A stretch of DNA of 25,979 nt from Micrococcales bacterium (GTDB taxonomy: Bacteria; Actinomycetota; Actinomycetes; Actinomycetales; Dermatophilaceae): NCBI GenBank assembly GCA_030452775.1, contig JAKDLQ010000005.1:1-25979 (forward strand), in the 5' to 3' direction. The notes beneath the pieces were generated by a model. That model made no database searches, was not told the DNA's origin, and saw only the letters and a list, made by a program, of their open reading frames with translations. How positions within the stretch are numbered: position 1 is the first letter of the stretch; the number at the start of each line of letters is the position of its first letter. This document shows, piece by piece, positions 1 through 6,575 of the stretch. A program made the translations under genes and the position numbers.

Positions 1-144
1 CTGTGGATCTATTGCGCCAGCGGCTACCGCGCCTCGATCATCGCCTCTGTCCTCGCATCCCGTGGTCGCCGGGTCGTGGTCGTCGACGACGACTTCGACA
101 CCCACGCCGGTGCCAGCGGGCTACCGCTCACCGCCGTTGCCTGA
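1..144 (+). CDS. Rhodanese-like domain protein, C-terminal end (partial)
   Basis: The window opens inside a reading frame whose last 47 codons end in TGA at 142-144. The visible part contains CASGYRAS, the typical active-site loop of rhodanese domains, in which the cysteine carries the persulfide and the Cx4R loop cradles it. A hydrophobic helix, a VVVVDD strand and a short tail follow, as at the end of a rhodanese fold. Such domains transfer sulfane sulfur, alone or as the C-terminal half of persulfide dioxygenase-type metallo-beta-lactamases. The N-terminal part lies outside the window, so the full architecture is unknown. The TauE/SafE permease gene 48 bp downstream on the same strand supports a role in sulfur-compound handling; that pairing is common and is used here as context only. 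Confidence 0.75.
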   Translation: MWIYCASGYRASIIASVLASRGRRVVVVDDDFDTHAGASGLPLTAVA

Positions 145-192
145 CCACGGCTGCCTGACCGCCGTGGGTGCCTGACCGTGGGTGGCTGACCG

Positions 193-1014
193 GTGCTGCT
201 GCTGGCCGTGCCCCTCGGCGTCATCATCGGGCTCAGCCTGGGGGCTCTCGGTGGGGGTGGGTCGATCCTGACCGTCCCCGCCCTCGTCTACCTGCTCGAT
301 CAGGATCCCCGCGGGGCGATCACGAGCTCGCTGCTCATCGTCGGAGTGACCTCGCTCATCGGCCTGATCCCCCATGCCCGGGCCGGGCGGGTCCGGATGG
401 GTCAGGGCCTGCTCTTCGGGCTCCTCGGCACGGCGGGGTCGTTCGCCGGGAGCCGGCTGTCGGTCCGGGTATCGCCATCGGTGCTCCTGGCGGCGTTCGC
501 GGTCCTCATGCTCTTCGTCGCAGCGCTGATGATCCGCCAGTCCATCCGCTCGGCGCCGGTCAGCCAGAAGGAAGGCGAGGGCTCTGGCGTCGAGGTTCAG
601 CGGTCGATGGTGCGGCTGCGGCCGTTCGCGTGTGACTGCCGCCAGGTCGCCAAGGTGCTCGCCACGGCGACGGCGGTGGGGCTACTGACCGGGTTCTTCG
701 GTGTCGGGGGCGGATTCGCCCTCGTGCCGGCGCTGGTGCTCGTGCTCGGCTTCCCGATGCCGGTGGCCGTCGGCACCTCGCTCCTGGTCATCGCGGTCAA
801 CAGCGCGACGGCGCTGGCCGCTCGTGTGCAGGTCGCTGCGGAGCTCGACTGGGTCCTCATCTCGATCTTCACCGCCGCGGCCGTCGTCGGCAGCCTCCTC
901 GGCAGCCGAGTCGCCGGGCGCGTCTCTCCGCGGCGGCTCTCGCAGGTCTTCGCGGGGCTCCTCGTCCTCGTCGCGCTCTACACCGGGGTGCATAGCGCCT
1001 TAGCCCTGCTCTGA
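193..1014 (+). CDS. TauE/SafE family sulfite/anion exporter permease
   Basis: A 273-residue integral membrane protein with a GTG start. The family has two homologous halves, each beginning with a glycine-rich helix, and both signatures are visible: LGALGGGGSILTVPAL near residues 16-31 and TGFFGVGGGFALVPAL near 166-181, followed by PVAVGTSLLVI at 190-200. About eight hydrophobic segments are separated by a charged cytoplasmic loop (about residues 115-150). The length is normal for the family, which exports sulfite, sulfoacetate or related anions across the cytoplasmic membrane. The exact substrate cannot be read from sequence. It follows the rhodanese tail by 48 bp, suggesting co-transcription. 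Its last 15 bases overlap the end of the convergent kinase gene. No clear Shine-Dalgarno precedes the GTG. Confidence 0.88.
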   Translation: MLLLAVPLGVIIGLSLGALGGGGSILTVPALVYLLDQDPRGAITSSLLIVGVTSLIGLIPHARAGRVRMGQGLLFGLLGTAGSFAGSRLSVRVSPSVLLAAFAVLMLFVAALMIRQSIRSAPVSQKEGEGSGVEVQRSMVRLRPFACDCRQVAKVLATATAVGLLTGFFGVGGGFALVPALVLVLGFPMPVAVGTSLLVIAVNSATALAARVQVAAELDWVLISIFTAAAVVGSLLGSRVAGRVSPRRLSQVFAGLLVLVALYTGVHSALALL

Positions 1015-1722
1015 TGCTCGAGGCGCGGGATGAGACACGGAGTGAGGCACGGGGTGCAGATGGATGACGAGGTCGGCGGTGCCTTGCCGGTCCTCGACGA
1101 GACGGGCGTTGACCTCATCGGAGCGCAACACCCACTCCCGGGCGACATTGGCCGCCTTGCCATGGGCAATGTGCCTGGCGATGAGCCTCGCGATCCGCAG
1201 GTCATGATCGACATCGACATACCAGACCTCGTCGAGCAGCGCGCGGGCCGCCGTCCACGGATCCTCGTCGAGGAGCAGGTAGTTGCCCTCGGTGAGGACG
1301 AGCCGCGCCTCGGGCGGGACGACGATGGCCGCGGCGATCGGCTGCTCGAGGTCGCGCTCGAACCCCGGCGCATAAACGGTGCGGTCGATATTCGTCCGGA
1401 TCCGTTGCAGCAGAGCGAGATACCCGTCAGCGTCGAAGGTCTCCGGCGCGCCCTTGCGACCTCGCAGACCGAGCCGCTCGAGCTGGACATCGGCGAGATG
1501 GAAGCCATCCATCGGCACATAGGCGACCCAGCCTGGACCTCCGGTGTCCGGCGGGTCGGCCCGAAGTCGGTCGAGCAGGCGCCCCGCGAGGGTCGACTTC
1601 CCGCTGCCGGGCGGGCCACAGATCCCGAGGATCGTGCGCTCGGTCGCACCCGGTGAACAGAAGCGGCGGGCTCGCCCGACGAGCACCTCCAGGCCGGGCT
1701 CGGTGTCCGGCTCGGTGTCCAT
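1000..1722 (-). CDS. Nucleoside/nucleotide kinase family protein (uridine kinase-like P-loop NTPase)
   Basis: A 240-residue P-loop kinase. The Walker A motif GPPGSGKST is at residues 36-44. It is followed by VPMDGFHL (69-76), a substrate-site motif of the uridine kinase/pantothenate kinase/phosphoribulokinase group, then GAPETFDADGY (91-101) and the LTEGNYLLL strand (143-151). Members phosphorylate small nucleoside- or sugar-type substrates with ATP in the cytosol; the true substrate is not deducible. The frame stays open upstream to 1851, but that extension would translate the intergenic palindromic repeat. ATG at 1722 is chosen because a GGAG Shine-Dalgarno lies 6 nt upstream and the family fold begins just after it. 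The 3' end overlaps tauE by 15 bp in convergent orientation, with no hairpin between them. Confidence 0.82.
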   Translation of the reverse strand: MDTEPDTEPGLEVLVGRARRFCSPGATERTILGICGPPGSGKSTLAGRLLDRLRADPPDTGGPGWVAYVPMDGFHLADVQLERLGLRGRKGAPETFDADGYLALLQRIRTNIDRTVYAPGFERDLEQPIAAAIVVPPEARLVLTEGNYLLLDEDPWTAARALLDEVWYVDVDHDLRIARLIARHIAHGKAANVAREWVLRSDEVNARLVEDRQGTADLVIHLHPVPHSVSHPAPRASEQG

Positions 1723-1804
1723 CGGCGGCTCCACGTCGTCGTCCGGGTGGGTGGTCGTCCCGCAGTCTCGCAGCATTCGCCGCCTTGCTCCGGCCCTGCT
1801 CCGT

Positions 1805-1970
1805 TCGAGGTAATCCCTCGCGGTCAGGCGCGACCGATTACCTCGAGCCACCCGACGCTCACCGGGTCGAGGTGAAAACTCGCGGCCGGGCGCGACCGAT
1901 TACCTCGAACCACCCGACGCCCACCCGATCGAGGTAAAGACCCGCGGCCGGGCGCGACCGATTACCTCGA
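1805..1970. repeat. Three copies of a 42-bp palindromic intergenic repeat, 62-bp period
   Basis: Units lie at 1805-1846, 1867-1908 and 1929-1970, all in the same orientation, with conserved 20-bp spacers of the type CCACCCGACGC. Each unit starts TCGAGGT and ends ACCTCGA. Unit 1 is almost a perfect hairpin: an 11-bp outer stem (TCGAGGTAATC with GATTACCTCGA), a 2-by-2 internal loop, a 5-bp inner stem (TCGCG/CGCGA) and a 6-nt loop. In units 2 and 3 the left arm has diverged, leaving at least 6-7 bp of outer stem. The cluster fills much of the 304-bp gap between vapC and the kinase gene; nothing else recognisable is in that gap. The structure resembles REP-type or small palindromic mobile elements. 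Function is unknown. Confidence 0.93.
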
Positions 1971-2026
1971 ACCAGGGATGATGGCGCCACAGATCGTGAC
2001 AAGTCAGCACTGACAGGTCGGCGGTC

Positions 2027-2455
2027 TCAGGCCGGTGGCGGGACGAAGACGCCGACCCCGAACCGGGCGAAGTCGCGGTCGAACGTGACGACCTGCGCTC
2101 CGTGCTCGAGCGCCAACGCAGCGAGATGGGCGTCGGTCGTCAGGTTGCCGGCGGTGCCCGCCTGTTCCAACAGTCCGGCAAGCAAACCTGCGTGTCGGGC
2201 CGTGGGGTGGACGGTCACCGCGCTCGGCGCTGCCAGCCAGGCCGACATGATCGTCATCGCGTCTGCCGCCGTCAAGGGCGCGGCAAGGATGCGGGGGCTG
2301 GTCGACACGCGGATGAAGGCGAGCAGGCCCACCCATGGAAGCGGCACGGCCTCGCCGCCGGCAAGGGCGTTCGTCAACCACGCATGAGCAGCATCGTGAG
2401 GTCGAGCCTGACGGTTGGTCGCATAGAGCAGCACATTCGCGTCGACCAGCTTCAC
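2027..2455 (-). CDS. vapC: VapC-type PIN-domain ribonuclease toxin
   Basis: A 142-residue PIN domain spanning the whole protein. The first acidic residue is in MKLVDANVLLYA (D5). The second motif region, LLAFIRVSTSPRIL, carries the LAF-R-T-PR pattern of the VapC branch that includes mycobacterial toxins. The C-terminal acidic cluster is in TTDAHLAALALEHG and FDRDFARFG. Such proteins are Mg-dependent endoribonucleases that cut tRNA or rRNA and stop growth when not bound by their antitoxin. The ATG overlaps the vapB stop by ATGA (2452-2455), so translation is coupled. Length and catalytic residues are normal, so the toxin should be active. The pair sits between two clusters of palindromic repeats. 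Confidence 0.92.
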   Translation of the reverse strand: MKLVDANVLLYATNRQARPHDAAHAWLTNALAGGEAVPLPWVGLLAFIRVSTSPRILAAPLTAADAMTIMSAWLAAPSAVTVHPTARHAGLLAGLLEQAGTAGNLTTDAHLAALALEHGAQVVTFDRDFARFGVGVFVPPPA

Positions 2456-2706
2456 CGCCCCAGACTCATCTCGCGTGCGATCTCCTCGTCCTCGAGGTCG
2501 GCCGCCAGGCGCAGCGCGTGCTGCACGTCGACCCGCGCCTCGCCAAGGTCGTGCACCGGGAAGCTGAAGTCGACCCGCTCCATGCCTCCCAGGGCCTCTC
2601 TCAGTGCGTCGTTGACAGTTGCCTTGAAGGACGCCCCGCGCTCGGTCATCCGCTGCTTGACGAGAGCCGCGACATCCGTATCGAGGGTGATCGTCGTCCT
2701 GACCAT
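2452..2706 (-). CDS. vapB: VapB-type ribbon-helix-helix antitoxin
   Basis: An 84-residue antitoxin. Residues 1-40 form a ribbon-helix-helix: the MVRTTITLDTDVAALVK strand and first helix, then a second helix around ASFKATVNDALREAL. Residues 41-84 are an acidic tail (DFSFPVHDLGEARVD and LEDEEIAREM) of the kind that wraps around the PIN toxin. The protein neutralises VapC and, with it, represses the operon. ATG at 2706 is preceded by a GGTGAGA-type Shine-Dalgarno. A perfect inverted repeat, AGCATCAT/ATGATGCT, lies 20-48 bp upstream and is a likely operator. The gene overlaps vapC by 4 bp. Confidence 0.9.
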   Translation of the reverse strand: MVRTTITLDTDVAALVKQRMTERGASFKATVNDALREALGGMERVDFSFPVHDLGEARVDVQHALRLAADLEDEEIAREMSLGR

Positions 2707-2725
2707 GTCAGCATCTCACCGTCGG

Positions 2726-2754
2726 AGCATCATTGTCTCTGATGTCATGATGCT
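2726..2754 (-). promoter_or_regulatory. Candidate VapB/VapBC operator upstream of vapB
   Basis: Two perfect 8-bp arms, AGCATCAT (2726-2733) and ATGATGCT (2747-2754), are separated by 13 bp. The arm centres are 21 bp apart, two DNA turns, as expected for a pair of ribbon-helix-helix dimers bound on one face. The site is unusually AT-rich for this genome and lies directly upstream of vapB. Autoregulation through such a site is standard for VapBC; the assignment here is inferred from position and symmetry. Confidence 0.6.
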
Positions 2755-2784
2755 CTGGTCGGCCAGCAGAGCCCCTCCCCCGAG

Positions 2785-2887
2785 TCGAGGTGAAAACTCG
2801 CGGCCGAGCGCGACCGATTACCTCGAACCACCCGACGCCCACCGGTCGAGGTGAAAGCTCGCGCCCGAGCGCGACCGATTACCTCGA
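2785..2887. repeat. Two further copies of the 42-bp palindromic repeat
   Basis: Units at 2785-2826 and 2846-2887, separated by a 19-bp spacer that again reads ACCACCCGACGCCCACC. The first copy differs by a single base from unit 2 of the other cluster (1867-1908), a sign of recent duplication. Orientation is the same as in the left cluster. The sequence just after each cluster is also similar: GGGATGATG...CAGATCGTGAC at about 1975 and GGGATGAG...CAGATCGTTAC at about 2889. The similarity therefore extends past the repeat itself. The two clusters bracket vapBC. They are in the intergenic region 2707-3186, which otherwise holds the vapB operator and a small gene remnant. Confidence 0.93.
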
Positions 2888-2910
2888 AGGGATGAGCCGC
2901 CCGCAGATCG

Positions 2911-3027
2911 TTACGAGGCGTCGTTCGCGGGGCGGCGATGCCCGTAGACGTCGGCGCTGGCGCGGATGCGCTCGCGCTCCAGGTCGATGACCTCAGATAG
3001 AGACCCCCTTACGGAGAATTCGGGCAT
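2911..3027 (-). pseudogene. Short coding remnant, unrecognised (gene tail)
   Basis: A 38-codon frame from an ATG at 3027 to TAA at 2911. The last 27 or so codons (SEVIDLERERIRASADVYGH followed by RRPANDAS) have almost exclusively G or C at the third position, as in the real genes here, whereas the sequence upstream of about 3005 does not. This looks like the 3' tail of a lost gene whose body has been deleted, rather than a complete small gene. I do not recognise the family. Its stop codon falls within the stretch shared with the sequence downstream of the other repeat cluster. The 3028-3186 interval shows nothing else. Confidence 0.35.
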
Positions 3028-3186
3028 CACGCGGTTGGGGCAAGGGTAAGAAGCTGCGCCTGACTGCCGCGATACCGAGGCCCCCCGGAGTGCACCTACC
3101 TGAGCTGGGTCTGCCCAAGCGTCAGAGGCCGCAGGGAATCGCGCCTGCTCACGGCCAGTCGGCTCAGATGGATAACTCTGTCGCGG

Positions 3187-4254
3187 CTACTGGTCGGTCT
3201 CGTCGTCGCGGGCGTCGGCGTTCATTAAGGCGAGTGCCGAGCCCGCGGCGGCGGAGAGTTCGGTGTCGGTGGGCACGGCGTCGCGCGCGCCCTGGGGGAG
3301 GGTGTCGTAGGTGTAGTCGGCGACCGCGAGTGCCTGGTTGCTGCCGGCGAGGGAGTAGCGCACGACGTTGTCGTTGCGGCCGGCGCACAGCAGGATCCCG
3401 ATGGTGGGGGAGTGGCTTTCGGGCACGCGGAGGTTGGCGTCGACCCAGCTGACGTAGAAGCCGAGCTGGCCGAGGTGCGCGGGCGTGAAGTTGCCGATCT
3501 TGAGCTCGATGACGACGAAGCGTGCCTGGGCCCAGTTGAAGAAGAGCAGGTCGATGTAGAAATCGTCGTCGTCGACGGTGAAGTGGTACTGGCGGCCGAC
3601 GAAGGCGAAGCCGTGCCCGAGTTCGAGGAGGAAGTCTTGGAGCCGGTTCATCAGCGCGGTCTCGAGGTCGCGCTCGGCGGCCGGGCCGGTCAGGTCCAGG
3701 AAGTCTAGGACGTAGGGGTCGCGGGTGAGCTGTTGGGCGAGCTCGGAGTCCGCCGCCGGGAGCCGCGCGGGGAAGTTCGAGGGCGCGGTCCCGGCGCGGG
3801 TGTGGAGCCGGTTCATGATCTGGTTGAGCAGGACGTTGCGGGACCAGCCGTGCTCCACGGCTGTGGCCGCGTACCAGCCCCGTTCGACGGGGTCATCGAG
3901 CTTGTCGAGCAGGACTCGGATGTGGCCCCACGGAAGTTGTGCCACGGGTTGCGGCACTACTTCGCCCGGCCATGCTTCGGCGAAGGACCGCATGTAGAAG
4001 AGGTTCCGTCTGCCCAGGCCTGTCGCCCCCGGGAAGGCGAGGCGGAGGTCGTCTGAGAGTCGTTCGACGACCGCGCCGCCCCACCCTTCCACGTCCTGTC
4101 GGGCGAGGATGGTCCGCCCGATGCGCCAGTACATGCTGATCAGCTCGGTGTTGACCACGCGCTGGGCCCGCCACCGCGCGTCGGCGACGGTGCGTTTGAG
4201 CTCGTCGAGCAGCTCGGGATAGCCGTCGGGCAGCGGGAGATTCGCGCGGCTCAT
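3187..4254 (-). CDS. DUF1016 / PDDEXK nuclease domain protein (YhcG family)
   Basis: A 355-residue protein with the full two-domain layout of the YhcG family. An N-terminal DUF1016 helical domain (about residues 10-160) includes YWRIGRTIL, GLGRRNLFYMRSFAEAWP and QLPWGHIRVLLDK. A C-terminal PDDEXK nuclease fold (about 175-345) has the catalytic pattern FYIDLLFFN (D235) and FVVIELKIG (E250, K252). Members are predicted Mg-dependent DNA nucleases found in defence islands, often beside type I restriction genes; no such genes are here. ATG at 4254 is chosen because family homology starts at once and it overlaps the preceding TGA as ATGA. That implies coupling to the truncated racemase frame upstream. 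The C-terminal tail is acidic. The protein looks complete and active. Confidence 0.88.
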   Translation of the reverse strand: MSRANLPLPDGYPELLDELKRTVADARWRAQRVVNTELISMYWRIGRTILARQDVEGWGGAVVERLSDDLRLAFPGATGLGRRNLFYMRSFAEAWPGEVVPQPVAQLPWGHIRVLLDKLDDPVERGWYAATAVEHGWSRNVLLNQIMNRLHTRAGTAPSNFPARLPAADSELAQQLTRDPYVLDFLDLTGPAAERDLETALMNRLQDFLLELGHGFAFVGRQYHFTVDDDDFYIDLLFFNWAQARFVVIELKIGNFTPAHLGQLGFYVSWVDANLRVPESHSPTIGILLCAGRNDNVVRYSLAGSNQALAVADYTYDTLPQGARDAVPTDTELSAAAGSALALMNADARDDETDQ

Positions 4255-4628
4255 TGTTTGGCTCCGCTGATTCCAATGCGCGGGCCGGGCTGGATGGTGC
4301 AGCGCGCCCTGGGCCGGTCGCCCCGGAAGACGGGCACCACCGCATCGGAACTCTCGGCGACATCTCCGATCGTCAAGCAGGTGCAGCAAAGTACGTCGGC
4401 ACCTGCGGCGACGAGTTCGGTCAGCCTTTGACCAATACGGCTGGCCACGGTCGCGGGGCCGTGCATCCGCGCGTCCGTGAGCAGCGACTCGTCGATAACG
4501 TGCGATGTGCGGGCTTCGGGAAGGCACCGCCCCACCAGAGCACTGAAAGTTGCGACATGTACCGCGTTGGGTGCGACCCATGCGGTGGGCTCGACGTGTG
4601 GGGCAGAGCGAGGATGGTCAGCGGTCAC
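4251..4628 (-). pseudogene. Truncated Asp/Glu racemase-family protein (N-terminal part)
   Basis: A 125-codon frame with a GTG start at 4628 and a strong AAGGAG Shine-Dalgarno 5 nt upstream (4634-4639). It contains the N-terminal half of an aspartate/glutamate racemase-type fold: HVATFSALV, HVIDESLL, AAGADVLCCTCLTIGDVAE with the catalytic-type cysteine near residue 84, and VFRGDRP. Proteins of this family are about 200-230 residues and carry a second cysteine motif in the C-terminal half. Here the frame stops just after GPRIGI, so that half is missing. The stop overlaps the ATG of the DUF1016 nuclease gene. It is most likely a broken gene whose promoter and ribosome-binding site now drive the nuclease. 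A short retained peptide cannot be excluded. Confidence 0.65.
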
Positions 4629-4851
4629 AGGTGCTCCTTCGGATAGGTGGCGTCGGCCGCCGAACGTCCGTCGATCGAAGCGATCGAAGCGGTCGCGTTG
4701 ATCGCGGCCGGACGAGCGACAGCAGGGCTGCCACTGCCGATTCACTGTAGTGACGAAGCGGCCCGCGCCGGAGGCAGGACGTGAGGCCGGCATCTGTCGG
4801 CAGGCTCACCAGGATCGAGGGCGTCCTCTCTCGCTGACATACGGTGATGGC
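4629..4851. promoter_or_regulatory. Divergent intergenic region between the racemase/nuclease unit and the MpaB gene
   Basis: This 223-bp gap separates two divergent transcription units and must hold both promoters. It contains the AAGGAG ribosome-binding site for the minus-strand frame, a tandem GATCGAAGC duplication near 4672-4690, and a small symmetric site TCACTGTAGTGA at 4742-4753 that could be an operator. TACGGT at 4840-4845 ends 6 bp before the ATG of the oxygenase gene. This spacing would fit a -10 box for a leaderless transcript, but no good -35 box is visible. None of these assignments is secure. Confidence 0.3.
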
Positions 4852-5733
4852 ATGCTCATCGATGCTCCGGTTCGGCTCGTGCAGCGCCAGCTCGGTCAAT
4901 CGCTCCGGTCCCGCGTCGCCGGCAGCGACGCGCCGCAGCGCGCAGAGCGGATCTGGAGCGCCGAGGGCGAGCGCTGGTTCACCCCGTCCGACCCGATCTG
5001 GCGGGTCCAATCCGATGCGTCGATGTTCCCTGCCGGCATCGCCTCGCTGCTGCTGCAGTCGTTGCATCCGCTCGCCATGGCCGGGGTCGCCGGTCACAGC
5101 GGCTACCGGGGCGATCCGTGGGGCCGGCTCCAACGCACGAGCGGCTATCTGGCTGTGACGACCTTCGGCACGATCGCCGACGCCGAGGCCGCGATCGATG
5201 CCGTGCGCGCCATCCACGAACGCGTCCGGGGCCGCGACCCCCTCGGGCGCCCCTACCGGGCGAGCGATCCACGCCTGCTCGGCTGGGTCCACGTCGCGGA
5301 GATCGACTCGTTCCTGCGCGCCCACCAGGCCTTCGCCGCGGAGCCGCTCGACGCGGACGAGGCGGACCGCTACGTCGCCCAGACCGCGATCCCCGCAACG
5401 CGGCTGGGGGTCATCGACCCGCCGACCGACGTGGCCGGCCTCGAGCAGGCCCTCGAGGACTACCGCCCCGAGCTCGAGGCGACCGACGCCGCCCGCGACG
5501 CCGCCCGGTTCCTGCTGCTCAACCCTCCACTGCCGCTCGCGGTCCGCCCGGGCTACGCGACGATCGCCGCCGGTGGGCTCTCGCTGCTGCCCGGATGGGC
5601 CCGGACGATGCTCGGCGTCCCCCTGCCGGACCTGCTCGCCGGCCTGCTCGCCCGACCGCTCGGCCGGTTCGGCACCGCAGCCATCGCCTGGGGCATGGCC
5701 GGGCTCGCCGAGCGCCGCCCCTCCGACGCATAG
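4852..5733 (+). CDS. Oxygenase MpaB family protein (DUF2236)
   Basis: A 293-residue protein of the MpaB/latex-clearing-protein-like family, heme b-type oxygenases common in actinomycetes. Family features visible are SDPIWRVQSDASMFPAGIASLLLQ near residues 43-66, the LHPLAMAGVAGHSGYRGDPWGR block, with a histidine of the kind used to bind heme, and LGWVHVAEIDSFLRAHQAF with a further conserved histidine. The C-terminal part has LNPPLPLAVRPGYATIAAG and a hydrophobic GWARTMLGVPLPDLL segment. The frame is open from 4750, but ATG at 4852 is preferred because homology begins there and a GGTGA lies upstream. The substrate is unknown. The gene is transcribed divergently from the nuclease unit and looks unrelated to defence; it is likely a core-genome neighbour. 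Confidence 0.85.
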   Translation: MLIDAPVRLVQRQLGQSLRSRVAGSDAPQRAERIWSAEGERWFTPSDPIWRVQSDASMFPAGIASLLLQSLHPLAMAGVAGHSGYRGDPWGRLQRTSGYLAVTTFGTIADAEAAIDAVRAIHERVRGRDPLGRPYRASDPRLLGWVHVAEIDSFLRAHQAFAAEPLDADEADRYVAQTAIPATRLGVIDPPTDVAGLEQALEDYRPELEATDAARDAARFLLLNPPLPLAVRPGYATIAAGGLSLLPGWARTMLGVPLPDLLAGLLARPLGRFGTAAIAWGMAGLAERRPSDA

Positions 5734-5952
5734 CCGCACCCCACCCAACCGCAGCCGGTATGCCGCTGAGCCGGCCCGAGCGATCCGCTCAGGAAACCTC
5801 TCGTGACGCATCCGTGGGTGCTCCGCGAGCCTGAAGGTGAGGAGGCCGTGCTCTTGTCAGGGTTCTGAGCGACACGCCCCGCGACAGGATCCAGTGAGCG
5901 CCGGCCGCGCAATACTGGCGACATCCCGTCAACCCGCGACCTGCGAGGACGC

Positions 5953-6441
5953 ATGAGCCGTACACACCTTGCCCGGATGCGTCCGCTCCTCGGCTTCCTG
6001 GGGCTGTTGCTCGCATACTTCGCGTTCCCGGTCAGGTGGGACGACCCACTGCTCTCCGTGGCGCTCGGCATCATCGTGACCGCGGCCGGGCTCGGCCTGC
6101 TCGGCTGGATGCTGATCCAAGAGCTCGGCCGCTATCGACGAGGTGAGTCGATCCGCAGCACCGAGTCCCTGGGCATGCTGCTCGTCCTGCTCGTGATATC
6201 GGCCTCGCTGGGATTCTTCCTGCTCAACCTCGCCGATCCGGACCAGATCCTCGGGTTGCGCACCCGCACCGACGCGCTCTACTTCACCCTCAGCACCATG
6301 ACAACCGTCGGTTTCGGCGACATCCACGCCGAGGGCCAGATCGGCCGCGCCCTCGTGTGCGCACTGATCGTCTTCGACGTCGCCGTCGTGGCCGCACTAG
6401 TACGCGCCCTTGCCCGCCCGCCCGGGCGGAAGACGGACTGA
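5953..6441 (+). CDS. Small potassium channel (ion-channel family, TTVGFGD filter)
   Basis: A 162-residue membrane protein. Two hydrophobic segments (about 11-27 and 33-56) precede a basic loop. A canonical pore unit follows: outer helix at about 73-93, pore helix ALYFTLSTM (108-116), selectivity filter TTVGFGD (117-123) and inner helix at about 130-151. The filter is that of K+-selective channels. There is no voltage-sensor charge ladder, and the 11-residue tail ending PPGRKTD has no RCK/TrkA domain, so any gating domain is absent or supplied in trans. ATG at 5953 has GAGGA about 4 nt upstream. It is separated from pglW by 134 bp on the same strand, so read-through into BREX is possible. Nothing in the sequence shows a defence role. 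Confidence 0.88.
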   Translation: MSRTHLARMRPLLGFLGLLLAYFAFPVRWDDPLLSVALGIIVTAAGLGLLGWMLIQELGRYRRGESIRSTESLGMLLVLLVISASLGFFLLNLADPDQILGLRTRTDALYFTLSTMTTVGFGDIHAEGQIGRALVCALIVFDVAVVAALVRALARPPGRKTD

Positions 6442-6575
6442 CGATCGCTTACGGGGCGCCCACGAGCCGGACACCACCCGCGCGACCTGGTCCAGCGCGG
6501 GCATCGACGCTGCGCGACAGGTATCGTCCAGAGTTGCAGGGGCCGGACGAGCAGTGACACGAAAGGTGAGCCACG

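Noticed and set aside
1723..1851. N-terminal extension of the kinase gene to 1851
   Set aside because: The extra residues translate the palindromic repeat (NRSRLTARDYLERSR) and are not part of the kinase fold. The internal ATG has a good ribosome-binding site.
1805..2887. CRISPR-like array (regularly spaced repeats)
   Set aside because: The intervals of 19-20 bp between repeats are themselves nearly identical, the repeats are long palindromes, only 2-3 units occur per cluster, and no cas genes are present.
4618..5811. 397-codon minus-strand frame opposite the MpaB gene
   Set aside because: It lacks family features, whereas the + strand frame carries clear DUF2236 motifs. It is another antisense shadow.
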